64,000 bases of DNA from DASQDN01 sp963844855 (GTDB taxonomy: Bacteria; Acidobacteriota; Terriglobia; Bryobacterales; Bryobacteraceae): positions 131,640 through 195,639 of the forward strand of contig CAWJQP010000034.1 of assembly GCA_963844855.1 (NCBI GenBank), given 5' to 3'. This document shows, one piece after another, positions 37,224 through 45,820 of this stretch; the first letter of the stretch is position 1, and each line of letters opens with the position of its first letter. The notes beneath the pieces are model-generated. The model had not been told where the DNA came from and ran no database searches. It saw nothing but the letters and a program-made list of their open reading frames with translations. Made by a program: the position numbers and the translations under genes.

Positions 37224-37427
37224 GTCATCCTTTTTACTCATCATTCCTGCACACCCTCACTTCTCTTTCACACTCTTCTGCACTCGCTACTTTCCAGTTC
37301 CCAACCTCAGCGCTACTCACATCACTCCCACCGGTCGGTTTTGCAGGTTCAAACCACTTCCACGCTTGTCGGCCCGAAAACAGCCGCAAACTACGGGATG
37401 TCTGATCGTAAATCGCAGAATCATCGA
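37224..37427 (-). pseudogene. Unrecognised coding scrap with strong strand bias
   Basis: The minus strand stays open from a stop near 37,427 to one at 37,234: ALDDSAIYDQTSRSLRLFSG, RQAWKWFEPAKPTGGSDVSS, AEVGNWKVASAEECEREVRV. It has no start codon. The right part of the stretch (about 37,225-37,330) is almost free of G on the plus strand. It follows the replication-relaxation-like remnant and may belong to the same element. Confidence 0.35.
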
Positions 37428-37439
37428 GTGCTTAACTGT

Positions 37440-37500
37440 CAGGTGCGAAAGGCAATCGCAGGACAATCGGAGGGCAATGCGAAGGCAATACGGGAGGGCC
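37440..37500 (+). repeat. Degenerate ~11-base tandem repeat
   Basis: Four imperfect units of the form GGCAATnCGnA follow one another (GGCAATCGCA, GGACAATCGGA, GGGCAATGCGAA, GGCAATACGGGA). The array sits between two coding scraps and could be a chance low-complexity patch. Confidence 0.45.
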
Positions 37501-37501
37501 G

Positions 37502-38256
37502 CTATGCGCCATGCGGCGCACCTAACAAGTGCAGTAAACAACGACGGTACCCGGCGCGCGCTTCAATCAAATCTGCCCGAGTTGGGTTTTCGCAGAACTC
37601 TTGCACCAAACCGACGTACAGCTCGCGCCGTTGCAGGCTCGGCGCCAGATAGAGGAACATGGCGACCCTCTGTTCGCGGTTGGTGTCGTCGCAGATTCGT
37701 GCTTACTCCTTCGAGGATTTCGCGGTCCGTTCATACGCGAGCGCCACCGTCGCATCCTTGCCGTCACAACGGAACGTCACGACGGCGTCGTAATCTTTCG
37801 CATAGCGCAACGTCGTGAAGTCATTTTGCGAACGGATCTCGGTCTCATGCTGCCAAGACACGGAAGACGCCTGCCTGCCTGCCATAGCGCGATTTGAATG
37901 CCGAATAACTCAACGTCGTGCCACACCTGGTTGCGTCCGTTTGTCCCACCATTACGCGTGTTCCGCTCGACAACGCTTGTCTCCTTTCCCTGGAGGAACA
38001 ATTCTCCGTTCTCGCCGAAGCGCAAGACGTCGCTGACGCCCGCGACACATATGATCTCTATAAAATCGTGTTTTGCTAGCCTGTGTACTCGCCAGCGAAA
38101 CGTATCCCATCTGTTCTTCTGCCAACGCGACGGATGCAAGTGGTCGAATAATCGTCGAGTCGTGAGATATCCGGCCCTGTATACAACCCGCAGGATTTGG
38201 CACGTCGTGCTGTTCCGAGATTTCGATCGCGCCCGTGACGTAACGCATATCCTCAC
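37502..38256 (-). pseudogene. Replication-relaxation-like winged-helix protein, frameshifted
   Basis: Three frames on the minus strand give one protein. First: LRVVYRAGYLTTRRLFDHLH, RWDTFRWRVHRLAKHDFIE-like winged helix, VSDVLRFGENGELFLQGKET, WHDVELFGIQIALWQAG. Second: VSWQHETEIRSQNDFTTLRY AKDYDAVVTFRCDGKDATVA LAYERTAKSSKE. Third: MFLYLAPSLQRRELYVGLVQ EFCENPTRADLIEARAG. The arrangement (wHTH followed by a nuclease-like KDYDAVV/AYERT segment) fits the replication-relaxation family found on plasmids and integrative elements. At least two single-base shifts break it. Confidence 0.6.
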
Positions 38257-38486
38257 AGGGATTCACGGACCAGGCACATCGGTTGTTGTCTCCACGATGA
38301 GCACCGCGGTACCTACAGTTCCTCGAATCCATCCAATGGGCGCATCAAGAGCGTCAAGTTTCTGCCGTCCCTTCCATTCGGAATGCGACACGAGTTGCGT
38401 CTCTTCTTCCTCCCAGGCACGCTCGTCCACATGTCCAAGTAGGGATCTCGCCCAGCCCGTTTGCTACCGACATCATTGGACTGCAC

Positions 38487-39060
38487 TTGAATCCGCCACG
38501 TCATGTTGCTGTGTTCTGTGTGGTTGAGAAGGCCGCAATTCAAGCCCTTGATCGTCTAGACCCAGTGTTGCCACTATCACCGGAGCGCGCCGAACGTCAC
38601 GGGTTCGAATATTATCGACACGGAACGTTGTCGTTGTATGAGGCACTCGATGTAGGCGCCGGCAGAGTCGAAGGTAAAACAACTCCACGACACACCAGTG
38701 CCGAGTCTAATGACTTCCTTACAGCCATTGTGGGCAAGACTAAAGTGGGTTCGTGAAATTCACATCGTGCTCGATAACTTATCAGCGCATGAGATCAAAG
38801 CCGTCGGAGAATTCCTCGACAATTACCCCAAGTTACGGTTTCAATTCACGCCTACCTACTCGTCTTCGCTCAATCAGGTCGAATTCTGGTTTGTCAAGGT
38901 CCAGCGACCGATCGCTCGCGGCGTCTTCAGCTCTGTAGCCGATCTTGTTCATAAACTGCGAAATACATTCGTGCCTATGCGAAATCAGATATGCCTTTCC
39001 GCTGGACGTATACAGACTCAGCCGGATCAGACCGATAGTCACCCAATGACTGGGACATAG
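38487..39060 (+). mobile_element. IS630-family transposase, catalytic half, inactive
   Basis: Frame one: FCVVEKAAIQALDRLDPVLP LSPERAERHGFEYYRHGTLS LYEALDV. After a shift near 38,728, frame two: REIHIVLDNLSAHEIKAVGE, RFQFTPTYSSSLNQVEFWFV, RGVFSSVADLVHKLRNTF. The second Asp (VLDN) and the Glu (NQVEFW) of the DDE triad are present, but the first Asp, normally in CVDEK, has become Val. The HTH half is missing. No terminal inverted repeats were identified. Confidence 0.85.
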
Positions 39061-39329
39061 CTCTCTCAGGCCCTCAAACTACACCGTATGCGCCGCCGGA
39101 CCGTGGGGAGAATCGGACCGCCCTTCAGTTGTGCGCGGAACCGGTCTTCGAGGCTTCCTCAGCGGATCTGTGGTGACTCTACAAACAATACGAAACGATC
39201 AACACATCGCCGGCAGCCCGGCCGTACCATAAACGAAACACCTTATGAAGCGCTACTTCCAAATCACAATCAGGACTTACAAAGGACGCGTGCGTAACGA
39301 AGCGGTAACACCGGACCCGTAGCTTTGAT
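39061..39329. other. Leader region of the two-component operon
   Basis: About 270 bases with no gene. It should contain the promoter of the operon beginning at 39348, but no strong -35/-10 pair is obvious. Confidence 0.4.
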
Positions 39330-39347
39330 ATGAAAGGAAGGAAGGAA
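39330..39347 (+). promoter_or_regulatory. Repeated purine ribosome binding site
   Basis: GGAAGGAAGGAA directly precedes the ATG at 39348. An ATG at 39330 is in frame, but it would turn this purine tract into codons, so the second ATG is the better start. Confidence 0.65.
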
Positions 39348-40739
39348 ATGCAAAAACTAAACACCATCGCGCTACTGGGATTTCTTGCCCTGGCGTGCCC
39401 GGTATCCGCCCAATCCGCCGCTGAATTGCTGCAGAAAGGCATCTACACACAGGAAACCGTCGGCGATATCGACGCCGCCATTCGCATCTATCAACAGGTA
39501 ATCGCTCTCGGCTCCGACTCTCGGACCCAGGCCGCACAAGCGCAATACCGGCTCGGACTCTGCCTCGTACGAAAGGGCTCGACCAACGAAGCAACGAAGG
39601 CGTTCGAGAAGCTAATCACCGACTATCCAGAGCAAAAAGAGCTCGTCGCGGCCGCCCGCCAACAGATGCCGTCCAGTTTGAAACTACTCCCCGCCTCTTG
39701 GGTCGAGGGTGAGATGCTCAAGCTCAAACTGAAAACGGCTACGGGCATTCCTATCGGCATGTGGACGCACGCGATAGAGAAGACCGGAGGCGGTTCAGTA
39801 GTTGTGGTTTCGCGCACGCATAGCGGAGTGATCAATCAATATTCGCGAATGGAAGCGGACCTCGAAACACTCCGTCCGCGAGCGACTCTGTTCCGCAACG
39901 GCATGTTGGGCGAATCCAAACTCGCTTACGATAATCGCCAGGTCCGCGTCAACGCAAACGGCAAGGATCTCAAGCCGGTTGAGTTGACTGCTCTTTCGTT
40001 CGACAACGAGGGTGTGCTTCCGTTGCTCCGCAGACTGCCTCTCGCTGAGGGGTACAAGCAGAAGATCGACGTAGTGAACCCTCTGGCGGGCTCGAACATG
40101 TCCATCACGATTGAGGTCGCCGCTGCAGAGGAAATCCAAACGCCGGCTGGGAAGTTCCGCACATTCAAAGTGGATCTGAATCCCATCCAACAAACTTTCT
40201 GGATATCGAACGACTCCCACCGTTACATCGTCAAAATGGAGATGAACAGCATCGTTGGCGAGCTCGATGAGATCACGCGAGTCGATGGCGGCCCGACCAC
40301 TTTCCGGGATGATGAGCGCAACGCTTCCATTTCGGTAATGCCGCCGTGGATGGTCATGAAGGCGGAAATGACGCCCGCCAAGGACTTCACTAATGCGCTT
40401 ATCATGGACCCCGAGGCGAAATGCCACTGTGTGCTTTGGGCCGGTAAAATCACCCGTGATCTGCGCACGGATATGGAAGAGAAACTAAAGCAGCGCCCAA
40501 ACGGCTTGAAAGGCTACACGCCCCGGCCCGATAGCTGGCAAACCCGGTCCATCAACGGCGCGGAAGCGATCTCCGTACTCGCTGACTATGAACAGAACAA
40601 GGCCGCGATGGTCGAATACGTAACGATACTCAAGCAGGACACCAATGGGATGGTGCTCTTCGCCCGATTCCCGGCGGCCGACCTCAACACGATGAAAGCT
40701 CAGTTCGACAAGGTTATCGAGACGGCCCGGCTACAGTAA
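39348..40739 (+). CDS. Exported TPR protein with DUF3108-like domain
   Basis: A signal peptide (QKLNTIALLGFLALACPVSA QS) leads into two TPR-like repeats (VGDIDAAIRIYQQVIALGSD; QAQYRLGLCLVRKGSTNEAT KAFEKLITDYPEQKEL). The middle part is beta-rich and DUF3108-like (YKQKIDVVNPLAGSNMSITI EVAAAEEIQTPAGKFRTFKV DLN; HRYIVKMEMNSIVGELDEIT). The C-terminal ~120 residues resemble exported acidobacterial domains with an isolated CHC motif. The stop overlaps the next ATG (TAATG), coupling it to the kinase. A periplasmic sensor accessory or the regulated product are both possible. Confidence 0.8.
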   Translation: MQKLNTIALLGFLALACPVSAQSAAELLQKGIYTQETVGDIDAAIRIYQQVIALGSDSRTQAAQAQYRLGLCLVRKGSTNEATKAFEKLITDYPEQKELVAAARQQMPSSLKLLPASWVEGEMLKLKLKTATGIPIGMWTHAIEKTGGGSVVVVSRTHSGVINQYSRMEADLETLRPRATLFRNGMLGESKLAYDNRQVRVNANGKDLKPVELTALSFDNEGVLPLLRRLPLAEGYKQKIDVVNPLAGSNMSITIEVAAAEEIQTPAGKFRTFKVDLNPIQQTFWISNDSHRYIVKMEMNSIVGELDEITRVDGGPTTFRDDERNASISVMPPWMVMKAEMTPAKDFTNALIMDPEAKCHCVLWAGKITRDLRTDMEEKLKQRPNGLKGYTPRPDSWQTRSINGAEAISVLADYEQNKAAMVEYVTILKQDTNGMVLFARFPAADLNTMKAQFDKVIETARLQ

Positions 40740-42523
40740 TGAACGATAGGCGGTTGTGGTTTGTACTCTGTCTCTTCTTAGCAGCAGTTTTGCTGCCCAC
40801 CGCCTGTCTGCTTTGGCTCATTAACGATTCGATCTCGAAGCAACGCCAACTCACACGTCAGCAGCTTGCTGACGCCTATCGTAGCCAATTAAAAGTCGTC
40901 GGGGAACGCCTCGACGACTTTTGGCGTAAACAGTCACTAACACTATCGGACCGAGTAAAGGACGGACCTCCTGCAGCGGTGTGGGCCGCCGCGGTAAACG
41001 AGAAGGTAGTTGACAGCCTCATCTTGTACAACGCGAACGGTCAAGTTATCTATCCCTCCGCTGTACAGACCACCTCCACCGCAGCTCCGGACAACACTGC
41101 GCTCACCGTGCAAGCAGAAGCGCGCTCGTTACGTCAGGCGGGCGATAAAACAAAGTCTGCGTCGATCATCTTCGATCGGTTTCTTCCTCCTGGTCTTGAC
41201 TCCGCACTCGACGCGCAAGCTCGATCGATAGCGGGAGACGCGCTGCTGATGGCGATTCAACTCTCTTCGCCATCCGACGGTCGTCGCACTAGGGCCGCAG
41301 AGAAGCTGACACGTTTGTTGAACGACTACCGTTCCAATCCGATGCCATCGGCTCAACGCCTGTTCCTAATGAAAGAAATGCGGTCGTTGAAGTTGGGTTC
41401 TTACCCCACTTTGGAAGCCGAAGACCTTGCGGTTCAGCTAGTCGAAACTGGAGTTGCACGCGCATTTGACAGCGTCTTGAGGCCATCCGGCTTGAAGGAC
41501 GTTTGGTCGATCGGCTCGCAAAACGGCCAAGTGGTTGGACTGCTTCGCACGGAGTCGGTCAGGAAACGTGTCGAAGATTTTATCGCAGCTCAGACAATCC
41601 CGCAGAACGTCCGCCTAACACTTGTGCGGCACGATGCAAAGCCGGGTACAGCGATCGATACTCTCCCCGTTGGAGCCTACTTGCCCGAGTGGCGAATCGC
41701 TCTGCTGCCGGCGGGCGAACAACCATTCGAAGAACTCGAGTCACGGCAGTTGGGACTGTACGTCTGGACGGGAGCCCTCGTGCTGGTTGCCGTACTCGGA
41801 ATAGCGGCCGTCGCAGGCAGGGCCATACATCGGCAGATGCGACTGGCGAATCTCAAGTCCGACTTAGTCGCAACCGTCTCACATGAGTTGAAGACACCGC
41901 TCGCATCGATTCGACTGTTGCTTGATACCTTACTTCAGGCGGACGAACTCGAGCCCAAGCGCACGCGTGAGTACCTCGAACTGATGGACCGCGAGAATAC
42001 GCGGCTCACTCAGATGATCGAGAACTTCCTCGCCTTCTCGCGACTTGAGCGCAACCGCTACAACTTCCGGTTCGATGAAGTCAGCGCATCGGAAGTTGTC
42101 GATCGGGCCGTCGAAGCATTCGCCGAACGAGCCGCTTGTATCACCGTGGAGGTCGCTCCCAATCTGCCGCCGATTCATGCCGATCCCGGCGCCTTGTCAA
42201 CGGTACTACTCAACCTGCTCGATAACGCATATAAGTACACACCGGACGAGAAGCGCATAGACCTTCGAGCATTCCAGAACAATGGCAATGTCTGCTTCGA
42301 AGTGAAAGACAACGGCATTGGCGTGCCCAAGTCAGAAGCCTCCAAGGTGTTTCGAGACTTCTACCAGGTAGACAGCCGCCTCGCGCGATCGCAAGGCGGC
42401 TGTGGCTTAGGACTGAGCATCGTGAAGTTCATCGTCAAAGCTCACAAAGGAACCGTATCGCTCGATAGCCGCGCAGGAGAAGGGACGACATTCAAGGTTG
42501 CGGTCCCTTGCGTGAACTCATGA
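40739..42523 (+). CDS. Sensor histidine kinase
   Basis: A 594-residue membrane kinase: transmembrane helix at residues ~5-27, a periplasmic sensor region of about 300 residues without a recognisable domain, a second helix (LYVWTGALVLVAVLGIAAVA GRAIH), then the H-box ATVSHELKTPLASIRLLLDT (phospho-acceptor His382), N-box LLNLLDNAYKYTPDEKRIDL, G1 VKDNGIGVP, F-box VFRDFYQVD and G2 GGCGLGLSIVKFIVKAHKGT. No HAMP domain is evident. It should autophosphorylate and pass phosphate to the regulator encoded immediately downstream (ATGA overlap). The large extracytoplasmic part and upstream coupled exported protein suggest an envelope signal. Confidence 0.95.
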   Translation: MNDRRLWFVLCLFLAAVLLPTACLLWLINDSISKQRQLTRQQLADAYRSQLKVVGERLDDFWRKQSLTLSDRVKDGPPAAVWAAAVNEKVVDSLILYNANGQVIYPSAVQTTSTAAPDNTALTVQAEARSLRQAGDKTKSASIIFDRFLPPGLDSALDAQARSIAGDALLMAIQLSSPSDGRRTRAAEKLTRLLNDYRSNPMPSAQRLFLMKEMRSLKLGSYPTLEAEDLAVQLVETGVARAFDSVLRPSGLKDVWSIGSQNGQVVGLLRTESVRKRVEDFIAAQTIPQNVRLTLVRHDAKPGTAIDTLPVGAYLPEWRIALLPAGEQPFEELESRQLGLYVWTGALVLVAVLGIAAVAGRAIHRQMRLANLKSDLVATVSHELKTPLASIRLLLDTLLQADELEPKRTREYLELMDRENTRLTQMIENFLAFSRLERNRYNFRFDEVSASEVVDRAVEAFAERAACITVEVAPNLPPIHADPGALSTVLLNLLDNAYKYTPDEKRIDLRAFQNNGNVCFEVKDNGIGVPKSEASKVFRDFYQVDSRLARSQGGCGLGLSIVKFIVKAHKGTVSLDSRAGEGTTFKVAVPCVNS

Positions 42524-43215
42524 CTGGCAATCGCATCCTCATCATCGAAGACGACCCCGTACTGCTGCGGGGTCTGAAGGACAACTTCGCTTCCAAAGGG
42601 TTCATCGTCGAGACAGCCGTCGACGGCGAGACCGGACTTGATCGCGCCTTATCCGGGTCTGCCGATGTCATTCTCCTTGACATCATGTTGCCGAAGGTCA
42701 ACGGCTATGAGATCTGCCGAGCTACGCGAGAATCGGGCAGCGATGTGCCAATCATCATGCTCACAGCGAAAGGTCAGGAAGAAGATGTTATCCTCGGCCT
42801 GAATCTCGGCGCCGACGACTATGTCACCAAGCCTTTCCGCATCCGCGAGCTGATGGCTCGTGTGAATGCATTCCTGCGAAGGCGAGGTTCCCAAAAGCCG
42901 GCAGACACTTCCCGCTTCGGAGACTTCGAACTGGACACGGTTGCCCACAAACTCTATCGTGGCGGCGAAGAAGTGATACTCACGGCGAAGGAGTTCAAGC
43001 TGCTGGAATACTTCGTCTCGCGAGCAGGAAGGGCGCTAACGAGGGATGATATCTTGCGGACCGTCTGGGGCAACTCGATCATGGTCACCGGCCGGAGCGT
43101 GGATCGCTGCGTTACTACGCTTCGAAGCAAGATCGAACCCGATCCACGTCATCCGGCCTACATCCATACAGTAAGGGACATCGGCTATCGCTTTGAAGTC
43201 CCCGAAGACGACTGA
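42520..43215 (+). CDS. OmpR-family response regulator
   Basis: From ATG 42520, overlapping the kinase stop, the receiver domain shows IIEDDPVLLRGLKDNF, acceptor Asp54 in VILLDIMLPK, Thr in MLTAKG and the conserved TKPF. The DNA-binding winged helix follows (RFGDFELDTVAHKLYRGGEE VILTAKEFKLLEYFVSRAGR ALTRDDIL; SVDRCVTTLRSKIEPDPRHP AYIHTVRDIGYRF). The longer TTG start at 42508 is less likely. Target genes are unknown; no repeated operator is visible upstream of the operon. The 3' end overlaps the convergent two-repeat protein by 31 bases. Confidence 0.95.
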   Translation: MTGNRILIIEDDPVLLRGLKDNFASKGFIVETAVDGETGLDRALSGSADVILLDIMLPKVNGYEICRATRESGSDVPIIMLTAKGQEEDVILGLNLGADDYVTKPFRIRELMARVNAFLRRRGSQKPADTSRFGDFELDTVAHKLYRGGEEVILTAKEFKLLEYFVSRAGRALTRDDILRTVWGNSIMVTGRSVDRCVTTLRSKIEPDPRHPAYIHTVRDIGYRFEVPEDD

Positions 43216-43883
43216 GTCCATTCGAGCGGCAGTTCGGTCGCTCCCTGCTTCCACGTCCCTTTAATCTTCCCGTCGCTCACGTCGCCATCGTAAGACCCGG
43301 CAACGCCACGAAGGTCGAAGTGGAACTTCGATCCCGCAAGAGACATACCGCTCATAGGCATGCCATTGGCGCCCTGATCGATGCTGTCAAATGCGCCTTT
43401 GATCTGGCCGTTGTCTTCCTTCGTAAGAGTGAAGCGAAGGTTCAGTTTGTTGGAGCCTGTATCCAGTACTCCTGTCCAGACACCCAGCAGCGGAGCCACG
43501 GTCGCTGATGACTGATCCGGCGCCTGTTTCTCTTTCGGCTCAGTACCGGCAACATAGAACGTCAGCGGTATAGAGCCATCGTTCTGCGACCACTTGCCGG
43601 TGATCGTCTTACCGTCATCGGACAGGTCTCCTTCATAACTAGCCTTGATGACATCGAGCGTCAGCTTGAGCTTCTTTCCTTCGAACGTAGCGTTCGATAC
43701 AGGGATGCCTTTCGCGCCTTGATCGATGCTGTCGATGGTTGCCTTGTAAGCGCCGCCTTCCTGCTGTACATGGAGGGTCAGCCGCAAGTCCGCGTAGGCT
43801 TTCAGCGTGCCGTTCCAGTCGCCGACCGGCCCGGCGGCGAAGCAAGCGCTGATCGAAACGAGAGAGAGTAATAGGTGTTTCAT
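43185..43883 (-). CDS. Exported protein with two tandem ~90-residue repeats
   Basis: A 232-residue product with signal peptide MKHLLLSLVSISACFAAG. Two copies of one beta-rich module follow: VGDWNGTLKAYADLRLTLHV ... TIDSIDQGAKGIPVSNATFE ... ASYEGDLSDDGKTITGKWSQ; and LGVWTGVLDTGSNKLNLRFT ... AFDSIDQGANGMPMSGMSLA ... GSYDGDVSDGKIKGTWKQGA. The shared DSIDQGAxGxP and YxGDxSDxGKxxGxW patterns make the internal duplication certain. The fold may be lipocalin-like; function is unknown. It faces the two-component operon tail-to-tail. Confidence 0.85.
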   Translation of the reverse strand: MKHLLLSLVSISACFAAGPVGDWNGTLKAYADLRLTLHVQQEGGAYKATIDSIDQGAKGIPVSNATFEGKKLKLTLDVIKASYEGDLSDDGKTITGKWSQNDGSIPLTFYVAGTEPKEKQAPDQSSATVAPLLGVWTGVLDTGSNKLNLRFTLTKEDNGQIKGAFDSIDQGANGMPMSGMSLAGSKFHFDLRGVAGSYDGDVSDGKIKGTWKQGATELPLEWTQSSSGTSKR

Positions 43884-43917
43884 AGGGCAATCCTACAAGT
43901 CAGGCATTACGCATTTG

Positions 43918-45243
43918 TTACGTCTTCGCGACCTGTTTATAGCCGCGGGCTTTCCAGGCCTTAAGCTCCTCAGTCAGTCTCTGGACGATCGCCGATTGAG
44001 AAGCGGCGACGTTGTTCTTCTCGGACGGATCGGCCACTACGTCGAATAGCATCACGCCCGGTATCGTCGGCTTGCCGAGACCTTCATTCGGATCCACGAC
44101 CAGCTTCCACTGCTCCCGCCGTGCGCAGGTCTGAGCCTTGTACTCCCAGAACACGGTCCGCTCGGGAAGGGGCTTCTTTGTCATCAGATGCTCCATCAAG
44201 TCGCTACCATCGAAGCCCGCACTCGCTCGAAGAAGCGTCGGAGCAATGTCCATACCCATGCAGACCGTTTCCGAGACCTGCCCAGCCGGCACTTTGCCCG
44301 GCCAGCGCAACATGGCGGGAACACGAGTCCCGCCTTCGAACAAGCTGCCCTTCGACGCTCGATAGATGCCATTCGAGCTGCCGAAGTACTCCCGTCCGCG
44401 ATGGTCGGCGCGAAGCTCACGAGTGCCGCCGTTGTCGCTTTGGAAGAAGACAATCGTGTCTCCTTTCGCGGCGCTGAGCACGCTTCCGATGGCTTCATCG
44501 AGCGCTTCAACAACAGCAGCATGGAGTCGCCGGTCGCGATCCATGGTGGCGGGCAGGCGGTCGACGTAGCGCTTCGGCGCCATCATCGGGTAGTGTGGGG
44601 CGCCGAACGCCAGATACAAGAAGTACGGCGACCGCTGCTTCTGAATGAACGCCTTCGCCTCGCGCGCCAGCAGCTCGGTCTGATAGACAGGCTCCTCCCA
44701 GACTTCTTCATCATTCCTCCACAGGTCGTGGAAGAGCGGCTGACCTCCGAGCGTGTAGTAGCGATGCGAGTAGTAGTCGGTCCAACCAGAGTAGAAGCCG
44801 AAGAACTCGTCGAACCCCTGCGCGCGAGGCTTGCTAGGCGCGGCGCTGCCCAGATGCCACTTGCCGACAGCGGCGGTCCGGTAGCCGCGTTTCTTCAACT
44901 CGGTCGCGATGGTCGTCTCGCCGGTACGGAGGCCTGGGACGTCGAAGTCGGGCCTGGAGAACAGGATTTCCGGGATGCCGGCATGCTGCGGATACTTGCC
45001 TGTCAGCACGGATGCGCGCGAGGGCGAGCAGACGGGGGAGTTGGCATGCCAGTTGGCAAACCGCACGCCATCGGAGGCCAGCTTATCCAGGTTTGGCGTC
45101 CGGATGTCCTTCGCCCCGAAGCAACTGACATCGCCGATGCCGAGGTCATCGGCGAGGATGACAATAATGTTGGGCTGCTGAGGGGCCGATTGGGCGAACA
45201 CAGGGGCCGCGGCCATCATTCCCAGGAAGTCACGTCGATTCAT
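43918..45243 (-). CDS. Tat-exported sulfatase
   Basis: A 441-residue type I sulfatase. N-terminal NRRDFLGMMAAAPVFAQ is a twin-arginine-like signal. The metal site NIIVILADDLGIGDVSCFGA (D32, D33) and the formylglycine motif CSPSR (C72) with ASVLTGKYPQHAG are present, as are VGKWHLG and the second metal segment FFQSDNGG. Cys in CxPxR requires oxidation by a formylglycine-generating enzyme, which is not in this window. It should hydrolyse sulfate esters in the periplasm; exact substrate unknown. The closely facing two-repeat protein is separated by 35 bases on the same strand. Confidence 0.95.
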   Translation of the reverse strand: MNRRDFLGMMAAAPVFAQSAPQQPNIIVILADDLGIGDVSCFGAKDIRTPNLDKLASDGVRFANWHANSPVCSPSRASVLTGKYPQHAGIPEILFSRPDFDVPGLRTGETTIATELKKRGYRTAAVGKWHLGSAAPSKPRAQGFDEFFGFYSGWTDYYSHRYYTLGGQPLFHDLWRNDEEVWEEPVYQTELLAREAKAFIQKQRSPYFLYLAFGAPHYPMMAPKRYVDRLPATMDRDRRLHAAVVEALDEAIGSVLSAAKGDTIVFFQSDNGGTRELRADHRGREYFGSSNGIYRASKGSLFEGGTRVPAMLRWPGKVPAGQVSETVCMGMDIAPTLLRASAGFDGSDLMEHLMTKKPLPERTVFWEYKAQTCARREQWKLVVDPNEGLGKPTIPGVMLFDVVADPSEKNNVAASQSAIVQRLTEELKAWKARGYKQVAKT

Positions 45244-45286
45244 CTGCCGTCAGCATATCGCGTGCTAGCATGAGGAATCAGCTGTC

Positions 45287-45820
45287 ATGATTCGTGCCTA
45301 TCGCGGCGTCGTGCCCAAGATTGCCGCTTCCTGCTTACATCGATCCCAGCGCTCAAGTGATCGGCGACGTGGAGATCGGCGAACGTTCGAGCGTGTGGTG
45401 CAACGTCACGATCCGGGCGACGTGAACTATATCCGCATCGGTGAGGAGACCAGTATCCAGGACAACTCCGTCATCCATGTCGAGCACTCTGACCCGGATG
45501 CGACCGGATTCCCGACTGATCATCGGCAACCGCGTCACCGTTGGCCATTCGGTCACGCTGCACGGCTGCATCGATCGAGGACGAGTGCCTGATCGGCATC
45601 GGCGCCATCGTGTTGAACGGCGCGCGCGTCGGCAAAGGATCGGTCATCGCGGCCGGGGCATTGGTCCCTGAAGGGATGCAGATCCCGCCGGGAAGCCTGG
45701 TGATGGGCGTCCCGGCGAAGGTCAAGCGCGAAATGACACCCGAGGAGCAGGAACGCTTCCGCGAGAACGCCCAGAACTACGTCAAGTACCGCGAGACTTT
45801 ACCGGGAAGAGCCCTCTTGA
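45287..45820 (+). CDS. Gamma-carbonic anhydrase-like hexapeptide protein, indel-ridden
   Basis: Across several frames: GVVPKIAASAYIDPSAQVIG, SVWCNVTIRGDVNYIRIGEE TSIQDNSVIHVEH, IIGNRVTVGHSVTLHGCTI, IEDECLIGIGAIVLNGARVG, ITAAGALVPEGMQIPPGSLV. These are the left-handed beta-helix and His-ligand segments of YrdA/CaiE-type gamma-carbonic anhydrases. About five single-base indels are needed: extra bases near 45330, 45515, 45570 and 45800, and a missing base near 45416. With the last corrected, the end reads YREEPS and a TGA overlapping the TTG start of hisS. Given the quality of the protein, I take these as sequence errors rather than true decay. Confidence 0.7.

Noticed and set aside
37011..37652. 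A 213-codon open frame on the plus strand
   Set aside because: Its composition is dominated by Ser, His and Arg as in pyrimidine-rich noncoding DNA, and part is antisense to the replication-relaxation-like remnant.
44188..45273. A 361-codon open frame on the plus strand
   Set aside because: It is antisense to the sulfatase, whose CSPSR and metal motifs are intact; the plus-strand product has no family features.
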